Shown: one piece after another, positions 10,213-23,641 of the stretch
Numbering within the stretch: the first letter of the stretch is position 1
Layout of the letters: every line of letters begins with the position of its first letter
Assembly: GCA_018389105.1 (NCBI GenBank)
Contig: JACATO010000047.1
Span: 62,001 to 126,000 of the forward strand
DNA from: Nautilus pompilius
Lineage: Eukaryota; Mollusca; Cephalopoda; Nautilida; Nautilidae
Direction of reading: 5' to 3'
Length of the DNA: 64,000 bases
Notes under the pieces: generated by a model
Told to the model about the DNA's origin: nothing
The model's input: only the letters and a program-made list of their open reading frames with translations
The model's database searches: none
Position numbers and translations under genes: made by a program

Positions 10213-11640
10213 GACGCAGATAAATCGTCTGATCAGACTTTTCGAATCGTTTTATTCCTATCGGGAGGAAAGAAGTTTCTGGCTTTGCTCCACTCTGCCT
10301 CAGCAGTGACATTCACCTCGGTAAATTCCGCGATAACACTGGCCACTGATCTATAAGAAATGCTGAGGCATCTGCCGCTGAATCTAACGCCCACCTGAAC
10401 GCATCCAGACCTTGGGTAAAGAGGGTAATATCGCGGAATCCGCCTGGTTTTAGACTGATGATGATACTGCAAATTTAGACGTCTAATATATACATAACCA
10501 CATTGAACATATAATAATAATATTAATAACAATAATAATTTGAATAAAACAGAATGTAAACATGAAAGAAATTTACATATTTCTAAGGTATAGTGTGATA
10601 ATTTATTGCTATTATTCTATGTCTGATGGTTCAGATGTGGAGAAGTCTTCAGACAAAACCGATTCAATGAAAACCTACAAAAGTTTTAAAAAAAACGGCG
10701 AATTTACGCATATTTTCAGCAAACGTATGGTCAAACTGATTAGTCATCTCAACAAATTGCATCGACACTTTATCGGAATAGATTCTAATGGGAGTTTTTC
10801 CGGCGGATAGTTTTGATACTGGACGCCGGAGGATCTGTCGGTATCACTGGCACGCAGACCGTGTAGCCGTTAGATGGCGTCAGCACAATTACACGGCAGT
10901 GCTGCAGTCTCGCTGCGCGAAGATCAAAAACTGAGCAGGTTCTTCCCCAAGCCATTTTTTTTAATTAAAAAAATTTTTTAGAGAAAGAAATAAAAAATGT
11001 GATTGGGACCTTAAAGCGCCACAACACCGAAGGTCCTTTGTTGGTGTGAGGCACTGAGATCCCGCCCAGACTGCTACCTGGAACATTGTAAGACGTTTCT
11101 GTTCTCAGCTCCCCGATTTGTGGGTTTTATCTTCGAACCATCTAATAAGTAACGCAGGTTGAAAAGACAGGGAACAAGTCAGCTGCTTTATGCGATTACT
11201 CGGGCCATTGGATCGGATTTGGAAAGTTTTCAATTCGACGTCTGTGTGAAGTCAGTCGTCGTCCCTGTTGTTAGTCCTAGCAACAAGCCAAAGCGGGAAT
11301 GTTGGGGATGAGGAACTCGTAAATTCTAGGCCGGTTAATCTCGCACTAAGGGCCAACAAGAAATCTGGATTGTTTAATGTTTGGCCCTGAGGTGTACCTT
11401 ACACGACAACGGCATTGTCTTTCTCTCCCTAATTAACACACCGATGACAGTCACCACGAGCGAATCTTCCAACAATACCCAAGAAACATGAGCCGGGACT
11501 TTTCTTTATTCTTTCGGTTCTCCGCCAGACTCAACAGCCACTGAGTTCCGACAGAGATTAAAATAGTGAAGTGTGAAACCAAAATAGATTGACAATCGGA
11601 CATCCACCCAATGACTTTGTATTTTTTTTTCCCTTGATAA
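10213..11640. other. No recognisable gene; short TAA-rich patch
   Basis: A degenerate TAA-rich patch lies near 10508-10545, next to a 99-codon minus-strand open frame (10233-10532) that I cannot assign. Poly-A/T clusters occur near 10958-10990. Nothing else stands out. Confidence 0.3.
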
Positions 11641-11671
11641 TTTCTTTTCTTTTCTTTTCTTCCTTTTCATT
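11621..11671. repeat. TTTTC microsatellite
   Basis: A pyrimidine run with four to five TTTCT/TTTTC pentamers (about 11641-11665), flanked by poly-T. The complementary strand is pure-purine-rich and yields an artefactual Lys-rich frame. Confidence 0.8.
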
Positions 11672-14600
11672 AATTTTTTTTTGAAAAATCCAACGGCCTC
11701 AAAGAACCATTCTTGCATAACCTGAACTTAACCGGGCACAGGTGTTATTTCTGTTAATTAGCGCAGGTCTGAGCTGACAGCGAACTGTACGCTGTTCAAA
11801 TCTACGGGTAAAAGGTCGATACGGAACAGATTCCTGTTCCACAGCGCAGATACTTGGCGGCGAAGAGTTCTGACCATACATGGGGTAGATCGTTTTCACT
11901 GTTTTGCCTGACTACAGGAAGCACTTTCAGTGACAACATTTCGGGATCAAAGGTGTCTTCTACACATAAGTTTATCCCAACCGCAGGCGAGCTAAATGAT
12001 TACGGTAAAAAGTCATGGAATGCGGCAAGTTTCGATACCCTGCTCAACCCAACTTCTTATTTTGTGTTCTGGTGTTTTAACATAGAAGCCAACAGCCGCA
12101 GAGAAGCTCTCGTGTCTATTTATATAACATCCATATTTGTAACTCGTGTAATTAAATTAAAATCCAGGTATCTGAAACGTTATTCCGGTGGTTTGACTAC
12201 CTGGACGGCTAAGGTAGTGAGAGTTGATGTCTGCCAGTCAGGACTGGCGTTACCTATCTACCGCGGTATTTCCTTTCTTCATCGTGTATCGTGAAGCTTT
12301 TCCCACACCCAACAATCAAAGGTACTAGTAGGACTTTCGCTGTCAGTGTTCATTTCATGCCATTTTCAATCTGGATCGAGTTTATATTCCTTTTAAATTT
12401 AATATTAATTTTAAACATTAAAATGCATTAGCGAAAGAAAGTTGATTAAGATCTTTAGAATACGGAAGGCTGCAGCTCGTTGCGTACCGACTGATTCGGT
12501 AACTATCAGATCAGACCAGGTGTGCATGGTTGGTGGTGATGGTGTCCCTGATACAAAGACGATCTTTGAGAAAGAACACTCACGGATGAAAGACAACAAC
12601 TTAAAATGATGACGCCTAAGACGGGTCTCATCTGAGTATGGAATTGTGCAGTACGAATCTGGCCAGTGGCTGGAAGATTTCCATATTTCGCTCGCTTTAC
12701 GTAACGACTGCTTTTTGACCAGATTATCTTCAGACACTGGTCGAGATCTAGAGTACATTTCGATAAAACTTCCCTGAACATTTTCCCGACCGTCAAACTA
12801 AATATTTAAAACCTCACTATCTTAGACGTGCCTGATTCGGCTTCTCCACAGCAGTAATCTTCGTGCTGGAACCAATCTGTCGTTGTGGGTGTGTCGGCAT
12901 GGGGCCTTGAATGGCGTCGTGTCGAGTAGATCAGATCCTGGTGTCTGCGCGAAGCAGCAGTTTGGATGCGGCGTGGCTGCTAGCCGATTTTGAATCAGAA
13001 GTGTTCGCGCTGTCAGGATGAAGACATCTACTAGAAAACTGTTTGGCGATCCAAGTGGCAGATTTTAGGCACCATTCCGCTTCCGTACTGATGCAAACCG
13101 TAAATGATCGTGCAAAAATTTTGAGTCTTTCTGTAATAGGCAATCAAGCCTGTCGGAGTTTTGAGCCATACTTGCAGATTATGAAATTTTATGTGTAGTG
13201 ATAGGTGGCTGTCTAAGCCATCCACTGTTTTGCCTTTTTACGTATACGTTTCGGATAAAATTTTATGGCTTAACCTTAGATAATAAAGAATCAGTTTGCC
13301 TGTGAGATTGAAATATATCTCTTGAGACTTTCTCGATGTTGCATAATATTAATATACTTTTAAAGCAGGAATAACACTTCGTAATTTGTAGGCATAACTG
13401 AGCATTCGCTGACTTAAGTATTCAGCTTTGGTAATCAGGGCAAGAAACAGTAAAAGCTCAGTTACTGTTATAACCTACCAAGTGTCGTTGTTGTTTGAAA
13501 GATTATATTAAACCGACATATGATGGAAACATGATATGTATTTCTTTAAAGGCGAATCCCCGTTTTGGGCGATTCGATACCGAATGCATCATCTGCGTAG
13601 AATTATTAATTTATCAATGGAAAAAGATAATTACAAAAACCAGTTGAGATCATAACGTTTCATCGATCTTCAGCTGTCACCGCTCTTTATTTACAAGCGG
13701 TGTAATGCTAAAGATAGTAACCTGTAAAATAAAATTCCGTTTGCTACCATCAGCGAACGTATTCTTCTTTATTCAAGAATAATGTTTGTTTCCATTATTT
13801 CTTCAAGATTCACAGTACATGCGTTTGCGAATTCTTTAAAAAAAATAAAAAACATTCTGAATTTATAATGTTAAAATATAAAAAGTCGTAAAACTATTGA
13901 CTTACAACAGAAATCTAGTTATCGATTGCAAGCGATGATAAAATACGATATTAAGCCTTAAACATCCCTCGAGCTTTTTTGTAGCATTCAGATGCAGTCA
14001 TGCATGTCTGAAAGATTGAGAGCCGCTTATAGCATGAATATTTTTCACCCGATGTTTTAGTTTATATCAGCAGCCCAGGCTCTCTATGACAACAGTTTGT
14101 GCTAATATATTTGACTGAGCAAATTAAACTTTCTTATCGATATTTTTGTGGCTAAAAGGATGATGTTTTAGAAGTGCGTTTGTTTTTCAGACATAAAATA
14201 CAGATATAGATATATGTTTCTAATGATGTGGATATTTACGGTTCAGTTGATGGAAAAATTAATTTAAAATTGTTGATAAGTTGCTGTTGTTGTTGATAAA
14301 TTCTATATCTTCCTCGAAATTATGTCAATAAAAGGTCTTGTGATAATTTTACAACTGCGGATGGGAGAGGGATCCGTGAAGGAAGAACCTTCAAGTCAGC
14401 CTTTCATTGTTGCTTCAGAACTAAGGTTACATCCGTCTGGCAGAGTTAAAGGAGACAACAAGAAAATTTGTAAACTGGGACTATCGTTTCAAAAACTGTT
14501 GTTAAAATTATACTAACTATAGTCGCCTTTAAACTGCACAGTACCTGTTTGTCATAGGCTTTTTTTTTAAATAAAAAGTCCTTTTCTTTGCGTATCTCCT

Positions 14601-17175
14601 GAAAAATGTGTGCATTATTAACGTGAAAGATTATTTCGAGCGGGTACTTTTAAACATTGTAGAATTATAGCATCAGTTTTTACCCCGCGTTTATTACATT
14701 CATCACTGTTGACTCTGTAATAAGCGCTATGCTTAGCAAGTAGGAACCGTGGTTGCTTTCGCGATGTGTTGATTCTATCTTCAGCAGCCTTGCCAATGTG
14801 TGTTTTTTTTTTAATATTTACTAACAAATTTGCAGGAATCATAACAACTGTTAGCAGGAGCTTCAGGCGGTTTAAAGACTGTATCAAGAAAGATTTCCTT
14901 ACCGTGGGGATTACAATAAGCTAATGTATCTTTCCCCTCTGCTTATACGTTTTGCTCTTGTCTTTCTTGTGCAGTAACTAAATACGCGTGTTCCCTGATA
15001 TCGTGAGGTTTTCCACATTTTGTATTAAAAAAAAGTTACCACGACAACTTCGATACTTTTGGAGATACGGCATTCAAATAAATTAATTTAATTTTTAGGG
15101 AAGGAAAGCATCGTCTTGAACTGGTAAGGAATAGAATCGCACAATGACAGGTGATGGGTAAAATCCCAAAAGCTCCCAGGAGTTTCTTCAGCAGTCTGTC
15201 CCGGAAGTACCTTTAAAATCCCGCCGTGTGCGGCTAACGATGGGATCGATACGTGCCAGCAGCATTCACGAAATTCCATTTGGTCAAACGAAACAGAAAA
15301 AACAAGGTAAAATTGGAAAGCGAGGTAACTATGTTAGGCCGGGCGGGGTACGATACGTTTGCGGGGGGGGGGAGGGAGGGACAAGAACCGCCCGCCTACT
15401 GCGGAGATACACAGCGCTGTTTACCTCAAAGAGAGGATTCGGCAGGGAGGAAACAACAAACCGATGGAGCGGAATGATGGCAACAAATCTCGATGACAGC
15501 GTGGAGCCTGCTTGAGTCAGCGGACCGGGAAAATAGAGCGGGGTCCGCTGCTGGACTCTCGGATCTGATAATGATACAAAAGACGACCGTGTCCCTGCTT
15601 TTCCGCTCGTTTCCCCCCCCCCTGCCCGCCAACCGTCATCTCTTAAACGATGGAGCAGTTAACTTAATGTTCTTCTCTTCCGCGTGACTCGTAGCCAGGC
15701 CGCTTTGTCACAGCAGCCACGTTCCTCGTTACGTCCGGTAAGCGGCATTCGCTTAAAAATATTACAAAATGAGATTTTGTAACCCTTTTTTCCCCTTAAT
15801 TTAGTATATATTTTAAAACAATCCTCCTATTTTGTCTTTCTCATGGTCTGCAGCAACTCGACTAAGGTTTTCATTTTTCATTCCACGTGACAAAATTTGG
15901 AGTTAGCATTTTGCAATAATTCCTGGGAGGTTCTGAAGATCGGCAAGACATAAAGGTAGACGAGATGGGATCTACGCAACAACAGCCTTCCTGTCTGTTC
16001 TAGAAACCCCCCTTTTTTTTTCATTTCGAAACACAAAGCTCTGGTTCTACCGGAGCTGTGATGACCAGGTTTTTATTCTGACTTCTGTAAATAGAAAGGA
16101 GAGAGAGAGAGAGAAAAGAACACAAAGCGACTGGAACAGCATCTCGAGGGAAGTAACTACATCTGTTTGGGGTTTGGTGGGCCCCAGGGGATATTCTGTC
16201 CCCTTCTAAGTCGCTGCTGTTGAAGAAGCGGGGCTTGCGTTCGGAAATCGCCTGGTGTTCGGTACTCGCTGAAACTAAACTATTCAAAAGCAACCCCGGG
16301 CTACGAAGAAAATCCGAAAATTCGAGGAGCTTGAAAGGGTAGTAAAAGGGGGCAGGGATCAGTGGTGCGCATGACTTATTTATAAAAACCCCAATGTTTT
16401 GCTCGCTTTGTGTGGTAGGGTGACGAGGCAAGATTTCGCTGCCTGGGACTCAAACACGAAAACGGCAGGAACAAGATAACACAATTATCTAGTACCTAAT
16501 AAGAGATTTATCTGGAATCAAGAAAACTTATCTTGCATGTGAAATGGAATGAAAACTTGCCGAGTCTTATTACAAACGTTGATTATAATTTGAAACAGTG
16601 ACCGTGTTTTGTTTTCCTTTTGTCTCGCCATTGCGTCTGCTGAAGCCAGTTTGTGGCGAAGGACTGCTAGGGGGCGCACCGCTCACTCAGGGGAGGTGAC
16701 TATAGACCGACCCACGGAACGAGCTTCGGCCGGGGAAAGGATATCGTTCACGGAAAAGGTGTTAGGGGGAGGGGATTTTAGAAAAAAAACAGCCACCAGT
16801 GAATTGGCTGAACCGAGATAAAAGAAAGGGTACTGACGCTGAATGCAGGAAGATGCCGAGGAGCATCGGCCATGATTTGGTCTAAGACTTAGACCACGTG
16901 AGAAACATTTACTTTTCGCGATTTTCGACTTTCGTCAAATCGACGGGGGCAGCTCCAAGAGTTCTAAACCTTAAAAATACAACAATAAAATAATATATTT
17001 ATCGCGTCACTTGTACTACCGAAGAAATGCTTGAAGACTCACCCAAATTCTGACATGTCTTCGAGGCAGAAAATCTACCAAAACCATGGAACCAGTTCCG
17101 TCTACCGATTATGAATCCACGTATTTAAATTTGCATTGGTTCTATGAGTCCTCAACCTTTTATCGTGTTTTTTCA
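11672..17175. other. Long stretch without an identifiable gene
   Basis: The longest open frame (11854-12294, plus, 146 codons) has no recognisable domain, no signal peptide and no clear splice context. The part around 15230-15720 is locally richer in C, G and CpG, with G- and C-runs at 15361-15373 and 15613-15622. GA-rich tract at 16097-16115. I see no transposase, RT or RNA gene signature. Confidence 0.3.
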
Positions 17176-17192
17176 ATTATTATTTATTATTA

Positions 17193-17229
<37 letters not shown>

Positions 17230-17316
17230 TTATTATTATTATTATTAGTAGTAGTAGTAGTAGTAGTCGTAGTAGTAGTAGTAGTGTAGTAGTAGTAGTA
17301 GTAGTAGTAGTGTAGA
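17176..17316. repeat. Compound ATT / AGT trinucleotide microsatellite
   Basis: An ATT array (about 17176-17246) passes directly into an AGT array (about 17247-17314) with single interruptions (TCGT, GTGTAGT). Its open frame of Ile, Leu and Val is a product of the repeat. Confidence 0.95.
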
Positions 17317-18795
17317 GTAACAATTCCTGTAGAAGCAGTTAACGTAATGATAAAAATTGGGTGTAAAATAACGGTTCAAACATTTGACCAGATCATCTGG
17401 ACTTCTAGGGTTAAGAATAAATAAAGAAATAATTCTTTTTTTTTTTTTAAAAAGTGCCGAGGTAAATTATTTTGTTGTCATCATTTCTTTTATAACTTCC
17501 AGCTCATTAGTTTTCAACTAATGAAGTAACGATCCGAGAAACTTTCTAAACAGAAGAGACATCGGCAACCCGACCTGTTAAGTTTTTCATCAAGCGGAAG
17601 TCCAGAAACACATCTTTCTGAATTATATTTTAAATTACTGGAATTTAACCGAAATAATATTGAGGGGGAAAAAATGGACAATTTAGCAAATTATAAAACG
17701 TTAGAGAAATTACGGTTAAATTCGTACATTTAATAAAAATGCGAATATCCGAAGATTTATTATTGTTTTAATTATTACTTCGGATTTTAAAAAGACCACA
17801 TTTTTGCTCCGTGGAAGCTAAAATGTGGTTCTTTTAATTAAATAAAAATAAATATGGATTGTCTGTCATTAATACAAATCTAGTCTCCAAATGAACCCAG
17901 CGACTGCAGCAACATGCTTTCAACAAATGCACATATCATAGGGAATAGAAAATGAGATTTAATAAAATTTAATCAAGAAACATTACATTTTAAGATTTAA
18001 TAACATCTTTAAAGTTCGGATATTAGTGTCTAGATTTAAATTCGTTCAACTGTTAGAAGAATAAAAGCGGAAGCAGGTTTTAAATTATATTATAACTGAG
18101 CGCCGAACGCCCTAAGCAAAGGGATGAACGATTTTCTCTAAGATCGGTGGCTGGTCGTCGTTGCTTAAATATTCAAAATTTCAGGTCTACAAATTTCGAT
18201 ATTTTCTTGCAGCAACAACAAAAAAAAATTCGATTTAAAAAATAACCAAAAAAAATGAGGAAACAACGGCTTCAGTCTGAATCATCTTTAAGGACCAAAA
18301 TGTTGGCTTCTTTGTACTTGTAATAAAGTTAATTAACTGGATAATCGTTGCTGTGTTGGCAGAAAAACGAGGGAAGAAGCTTTTCTAATTCTCTATCACC
18401 GGGCTTCAATGTTTTCGGTTCGATCTTTGCAACAGCCTCTTCTTTTTCTCTGCCGTAATAATTTAAAAAGTCTAAAATATTATATCCTGCGAGATATTGC
18501 GTTATCAAAGTTTCTTAAAGAGTTTTTTTTTTAGAATTTTAAACAATTGAAAATAACAGAACTCAAACTTTCACCATTGGATGGCCTACAGAGCAAAGAT
18601 CCAGACATCGCGATCTCCGTCCACCCTGCCTTACTTTCACGCACATCCCTGAAAATAGCGTGTGTTCCTCAGACAGGAGAACGAACTTTTTCCGTACTCT
18701 GCCAGGACTCGTCAGAATGAGAACTGTTTTTGCGCGGTGATTCTTCTTCGTCGCGATCCTCTGAGCTGGCAGCGAGGTTTCGAGGACCAGACGAA
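17317..18795. other. AT-rich stretch, no gene seen
   Basis: Several A- or T-runs and no open frame above 80 codons. The last 130 bp lead into the 55-bp minisatellite. Confidence 0.3.
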
Positions 18796-19011
18796 GCTAG
18801 AAGAGGAAGAGGGTGGAGACGGTATCAGCCTTTGTGACCAAGAGAGCGGAGCTAGAAGAGGAAGAGGGTGGAGACGGTATCAGCCTTTGTGACCAAGAGA
18901 GCGGAGCTAGAAGAGGAAGAGGGTGGAGACGGTATCAGCCTTTGTGACCAAGAGAGCGGAGCTAGAAGAGGAAGAGGGTGGAGACGGTATCAGCCTTTGT
19001 GACCAAGAGAG
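18796..19011 (+). repeat. 55-bp minisatellite, four copies
   Basis: Units start at 18796, 18851, 18906 and 18961, each beginning GCTAGAAGAGGAAGAGGG. The first three are identical over 55 bp and the fourth is identical until the array ends near 19011. Since 55 is not a multiple of three, the frame rotates and a continuous coding role is unlikely. Perfect identity points to recent expansion. Confidence 0.95.
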
Positions 19012-20867
19012 TTAAACGGAGTACCTGACCGGTAGTTCCAGTACGGGCCATACGTTTTCCCACGTAACCTACGCTGCGTGTACCCTGAAAATCTCTACTG
19101 GAACTCAGCTGTCTAGCGATGGAAGGAAACCCATACAGACAGACTGGTACAGAGGAGCAAGAATAGTTCATGCCGCCGAGAAGTCGCCAGAATCTGGTCA
19201 GATCTCAATGGGAATCGAGCCTGGAGTCCTCATCCACGTGAGGAGACTTGGTCTAAGCACCCGATCATTCACACTGATTTAGCCCCTCCCTTCCACAATT
19301 TTTTTTTTTAAATTAGAAACAGATTAATTAACTTTTCTTTTAAATTGAGGATATTTTATACTTACTTTTAAAACTCATAAAATCCCCAACAAGCCAGACA
19401 GATTAATTAGGCCGTTAAAAATATCTATTAATTCTCTCCTTCCAAACGACCCTTCTCTAATCGATTTGGTGGCGGTTTTAGACAAAACAGCACTGTAAAT
19501 CAAAAGAAAACTTCATTTCCTCCCCTGCTTAAGTGGTTAGAATGAATTACAAACGTCAGCTACTGCGATGACTTTTGCTATAATACGCACACTTTAAGAT
19601 TTAAACGAAATGAACTTAATCTAATTAATGTGGGAGCTACACGTAATCATAAACGAGATCGACGTCTCGCACATGAAATCAACCATATTATGGGAGAAGA
19701 AGCTCAACAAACCAGAAACGAATAAAGTTTTCTAAGGCGCTTTTGCCTTTACACAAGTTTGTTTGTTAATTATCCTTAATAATCGTTATATCAATAACGT
19801 TAATTAATTTTAACTGAATTATTGTGTGTTTTAACATGGGAAGTAGCTGTTTAAAGATTAATCGGTAAAGTTGGGAGGGGGAATCTTGTTCAACGTTAAC
19901 AACACGAAACTTTTCGCTGGAGATTCCAACGTCTTGTAGAAATAATTTCTTTCCTCCTCAAGTTATCCGCCCTTGTCTGGGGGACAGCGAGCAGGTGATG
20001 ACGGAAAATGTCAAGATCTATTTTCCTTTCCCTATCATTGCTAAGAAGAAAGACAAATTTTTTTATAAAATGAATAAATCTAAAAATATTTAAATAACCG
20101 ACTTGTCAAAGTCCAGGAATCTGGAGTTACTCAAAAATAAAGAAGAATAATATTAAGTGTTTAAATACCTTTAGGTATTAAATAATTCGTTTATCGACAT
20201 TGGAGGTAACACATTAAGCGAAAACATTTTTTTTCTTAAAGACTGCGTTAGGAATTTAAAAAAGATGAATTTTTATCTGACATTTGCATAACGTGTACTA
20301 TCCTTCGCCTTTACCATCAGTTAATACGTAAAGATTAGGCTTTTGGTTATTTATGTCAGCCGGTACAGAGCAGAGAAAGGTACCTGTCGATGCAGTGCTC
20401 TGGCATAATTTGATCACTTGTTGCTCTGACATTATGTTGGCTTGTGGAGGAAAAAATTTAAATAGAAGACAAGGATGGCAGTTAATTATGTTAGTATCAG
20501 CCCCGTGAGCCCCAAGACGTTGAATTAACCAGAGTTAAGTCGCCCCATACCCATAAGAATGTTTTATATGGTATGCAATCATATTAGTGGAACGACAACG
20601 ATTTGCTTTCAGTTGACTAACCAGGTGCTTAGATCACACAAATGTCAAGGTTTTGGGTACCCAGGGAAGAAGTTAAATGTCCTGATTTTTCATTCATGTG
20701 GTATATAGCGCTATTTTCTTGAAGAATATGGGCAACGAATTTTACATTGACTTCCAGCAGAAGTGAGACATTCGAAGAACAACCGTTCCCTATTCTACAA
20801 TTCCAGACTGCAGCTCATACATGAAAATTTCGGCTTCATACTTTTCCCTCAGCTGAACAAATTGAGA
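19012..20867. other. AT-rich stretch, no gene seen
   Basis: No domain, SINE box pair or terminal inverted repeat was recognised here. The segment near 19020-19290 is slightly more GC-rich but carries no assignable frame. Confidence 0.3.
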
Positions 20868-20922
20868 TTGAAGGGTTGTGTCAGATTTTCTCAGGCACGA
20901 TTTTCTGAAACCTGAAATCATC
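20868..20922 (+). repeat. Dispersed short repeat, copy 2
   Basis: Carries GATTGAAGGGTTGTGTCAGA, TTTTCTCAGG and TTCTGAAACCTG in the same order as the copy at 10141-10212, with a shorter spacing between the last two words. It falls inside a 101-codon minus-strand frame (20790-21095) that I cannot assign. Confidence 0.5.
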
Positions 20923-22671
20923 ATCAGAAAAGAGTAAATGCTACTGATACTGGAGAGTTTTTGGACAGTGAGTGCAAACGTTACAAGTACATTTCTCGTT
21001 CTTCTTTTGAAAACTTTCCAGGTTATTCTCCGAAGAGGTGTCACTCCCCACTTCTCGCAGTAGACATCGCGATGATACCAGCTACAAATCCACAAGAAAT
21101 TCTCTGATTTTTTGGCGATCTGCTGTTAGCTTCGGTTACTCCCTGAACTGCGTATAGCATGGTTTGGGGTGAACAGAAAAAATATTGTGGGTCCGGACAG
21201 TTTTCGGAGAGGTGACAATGACCACTGGTTTTCTGCCCACCTCAACATCCAATATGTTCAAAATAGCACCTGAAATTGCGGGCAGATACATTCAATTATG
21301 AAAGACCAATTCAGTGCGACGGACCGCAGTATATGAGTAATTGTGAAAATGTATGCCAAGCGATTAGTTTTGCTTATAGATAATTAATAGAGTAACTATC
21401 CAAGAGTAAGCAACGTCGTATATCAAACAGACTCCGAACTAGATTTTTTTTTTTTTTTAAAAAATCAAAAAAAAATTTTGTTTATTGCACTTTAAACTAA
21501 TTCTGGGCACCATAAAGTATTCGGATTTTTAAAAAAATTGTTTTCAAATTTCGGGGTCTGCTCTTCAATACATTCTCTGCTGTTTTTAATTAGCATGAAT
21601 TACTACGCAGACGTAAGAAATTTTACAAAAAAGTCCCTTTGAACTTGAAAGTATCTGAGCCATACTTACTTCAATAGTGGATTGCAAAACCTCTCGGACA
21701 GCCTTTGTGAATTTTACCTGCCGAAAACGCTTCCTGTATTTTATATGCGTATATATTTACACTCCCCATTTTTGGAGTAACTGACTTTGGTGAACAGACT
21801 TGTCAGTGTGCGACATTTAGGCTAAAGAGAATCATGACGTGTCTTCTTCGGTTTTCCTTAGCTCTTTGCTTTACTGCGTATTTATGACAACAAAATGTAA
21901 ACAGCATTTACTGAGCTTACAGTGTGGACAGGAAGTGCGAGTTGCCTCGTGGAGCTGTTGTTGGCGCAGACTGGTGGCGAGAAAACGAACTTATTACCCA
22001 AGACGCAAGGGCGGATATGACGCAAAACGCCTTCATACCCAAATGTTGTTCTTTTTTTTTTTTTTTCCACTTCTGCAACCGAATCCCGTAAGGCTGGGAT
22101 AAACGAAAGCATCTCGTGTACAGTTGCGGGTAATTGGTCTCGCGATTTCTTACATATCGGTTATCCAGTATTCACGTGGCACTACGCCCAGAAGAAAATT
22201 TCCCCGAGTGACTTCGCGTCAGTCCTGCATGACAGTAATATGGCGTCTTAATAGTTCTCCGGGGATCTGTAAAAGCCCGTTTACTCTTCAAAGTTAACGC
22301 ATACCTCTCTAGAGACTTTATTTGGATGCAACCGCGACCTCCCGTAGTTACACACCTGCATCTCTACCGTATACAACCAAACAGATTATCACAGGTTAAA
22401 GCAGGATCAGTTTTCACGAAAGCTCTTATCCAACATGCTGTCCACCCCACTGGAGCAGACCTGTAGCAGATCTTGCCGGAGACCTTTGACAAGGGTAAGA
22501 CAGGTAAATAAACAAAGTGCAATGCTTTATATTAAATCCCGCTTTTGTATAACTGTTGCTGTAAGTTGCGAAGCGGCACTTCATAAAAATAATTATTGGT
22601 TTATAGCCACAAACGTTCATATTAGCTATGCTATGTGCTTTTTAAATGCCTGCCTCCGGTACCTTTCTATA
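20923..22671. other. No recognisable gene
   Basis: Contains a T-run/A-run inverted pair near 21446-21476 and another T-run near 22052-22066. Short overlapping frames on both strands around 21840-22110 and 22430-22680 look like chance openings. Confidence 0.3.
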
Positions 22672-22800
22672 AGGCCCTGACTGGGCCCCCCGTCTGAAGT
22701 ACAGAGTAAGGGCGTGGAGTCGGGATTCAAAACGGATCCCTTATGAGGTAACATTGGCCGAGGAGATGCTCCAGCTGCTCCATGAACGCGAGTCTCAAAC
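22672..22800 (-). repeat. Possible tRNA-like SINE fragment
   Basis: The minus strand has a B-box-like CGTTTTGAATCCC (22722-22734) and a weak A-box-like stretch near 22766-22785. The A box departs from consensus, so this is a tentative call. Confidence 0.3.
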
Positions 22801-23046
22801 TTCTTCAGCGCTTAAAATAAATAATGAAATTTCTCTATTTAGCTTCGACTAATGTGAGATTTGAAAATTTAGAAGTAGATAAATACGTTCATGTAAAACC
22901 GATTTTATTTCCGTGGCTGTTCAAATGGGAAACGTTGTCGATCATGTCTCCGTGGTTTTCCTTGGGGGGGGCGATACGGCTTTTGATCTCATCTTTACTT
23001 CATATCTACACACGTGACTAATTGCATGGCTAATGAATTGACTATA

Positions 23047-23639
23047 CAGCCGACCCCCGCGTAATCGCGGTTCGCCATTCGCGGCCCCGGTTATTCGCGG
23101 AATTTTCCTTAGAACCTAACTAATAATTGTTCGTGGAAACCCCCGCATATTCGCGGAATCGCAAATATCTTCCGCGATTTTTTATGGTTTTTTTCGTGGC
23201 AATATATTTTTTCACGCTTTTTAATACTAAAATTATTAATAAACAATATAATTTATTAATTTTGTAATATAAATACTAACGTAAATTCAGCATAAAATAA
23301 AACGCTATTGGCTAGAGGTTTGAAAGTAGCCAATCCGAGAGCGTTATTCATTTCTCCTCGCTGCTGATTGGCTGCTGCCCACGAGGCGCTGTCTCAGGCA
23401 GATGCAGCCCAGCAGCCCCGCATCATCCCAGTTTACCGCGTGTAGCTATCTCGAGTGTTTCTCTGAGTGTTGTGTTTTTTATTAAATTATTATTATATAT
23501 TTACTTATTTTTTTTATTATATTTTACGTGATATTTTGACATTTATAGGCATTTTATGGATCACGTCCAATATTCGCGGATTTTCACTCTTCGCGGGTGC
23601 TCAAGGGACGTAACCCCCACGAATACCGGGTGACAACTG
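23047..23639. mobile_element. Short Tigger-like (pogo) non-autonomous element, 593 bp
   Basis: The left end CAGCCGACCCCCGCG (23047) and right end, read in reverse complement CAGTTGTCACCCGG, are imperfect inverted termini of the CAGTYG type used by Tigger elements. Both are flanked by TA (23045-23046 and 23640-23641), the pogo/Tc1-mariner target duplication. Both terminal regions are full of TCGCGG and ATTCGCGG words. The interior is non-coding but holds ATTGG at 23307-23311, CCAAT at 23330-23334 and ATTGG at 23367-23371, a cluster of CCAAT boxes that may be the remnant promoter of a longer parent element. It would depend on a Tigger transposase supplied elsewhere. Confidence 0.8.
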
Positions 23640-23641
23640 TA

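Noticed and set aside
11854..12294. 146-codon plus-strand frame
   Set aside because: No domain, no signal peptide, no repeat or conserved motif recognised; could be a chance opening.
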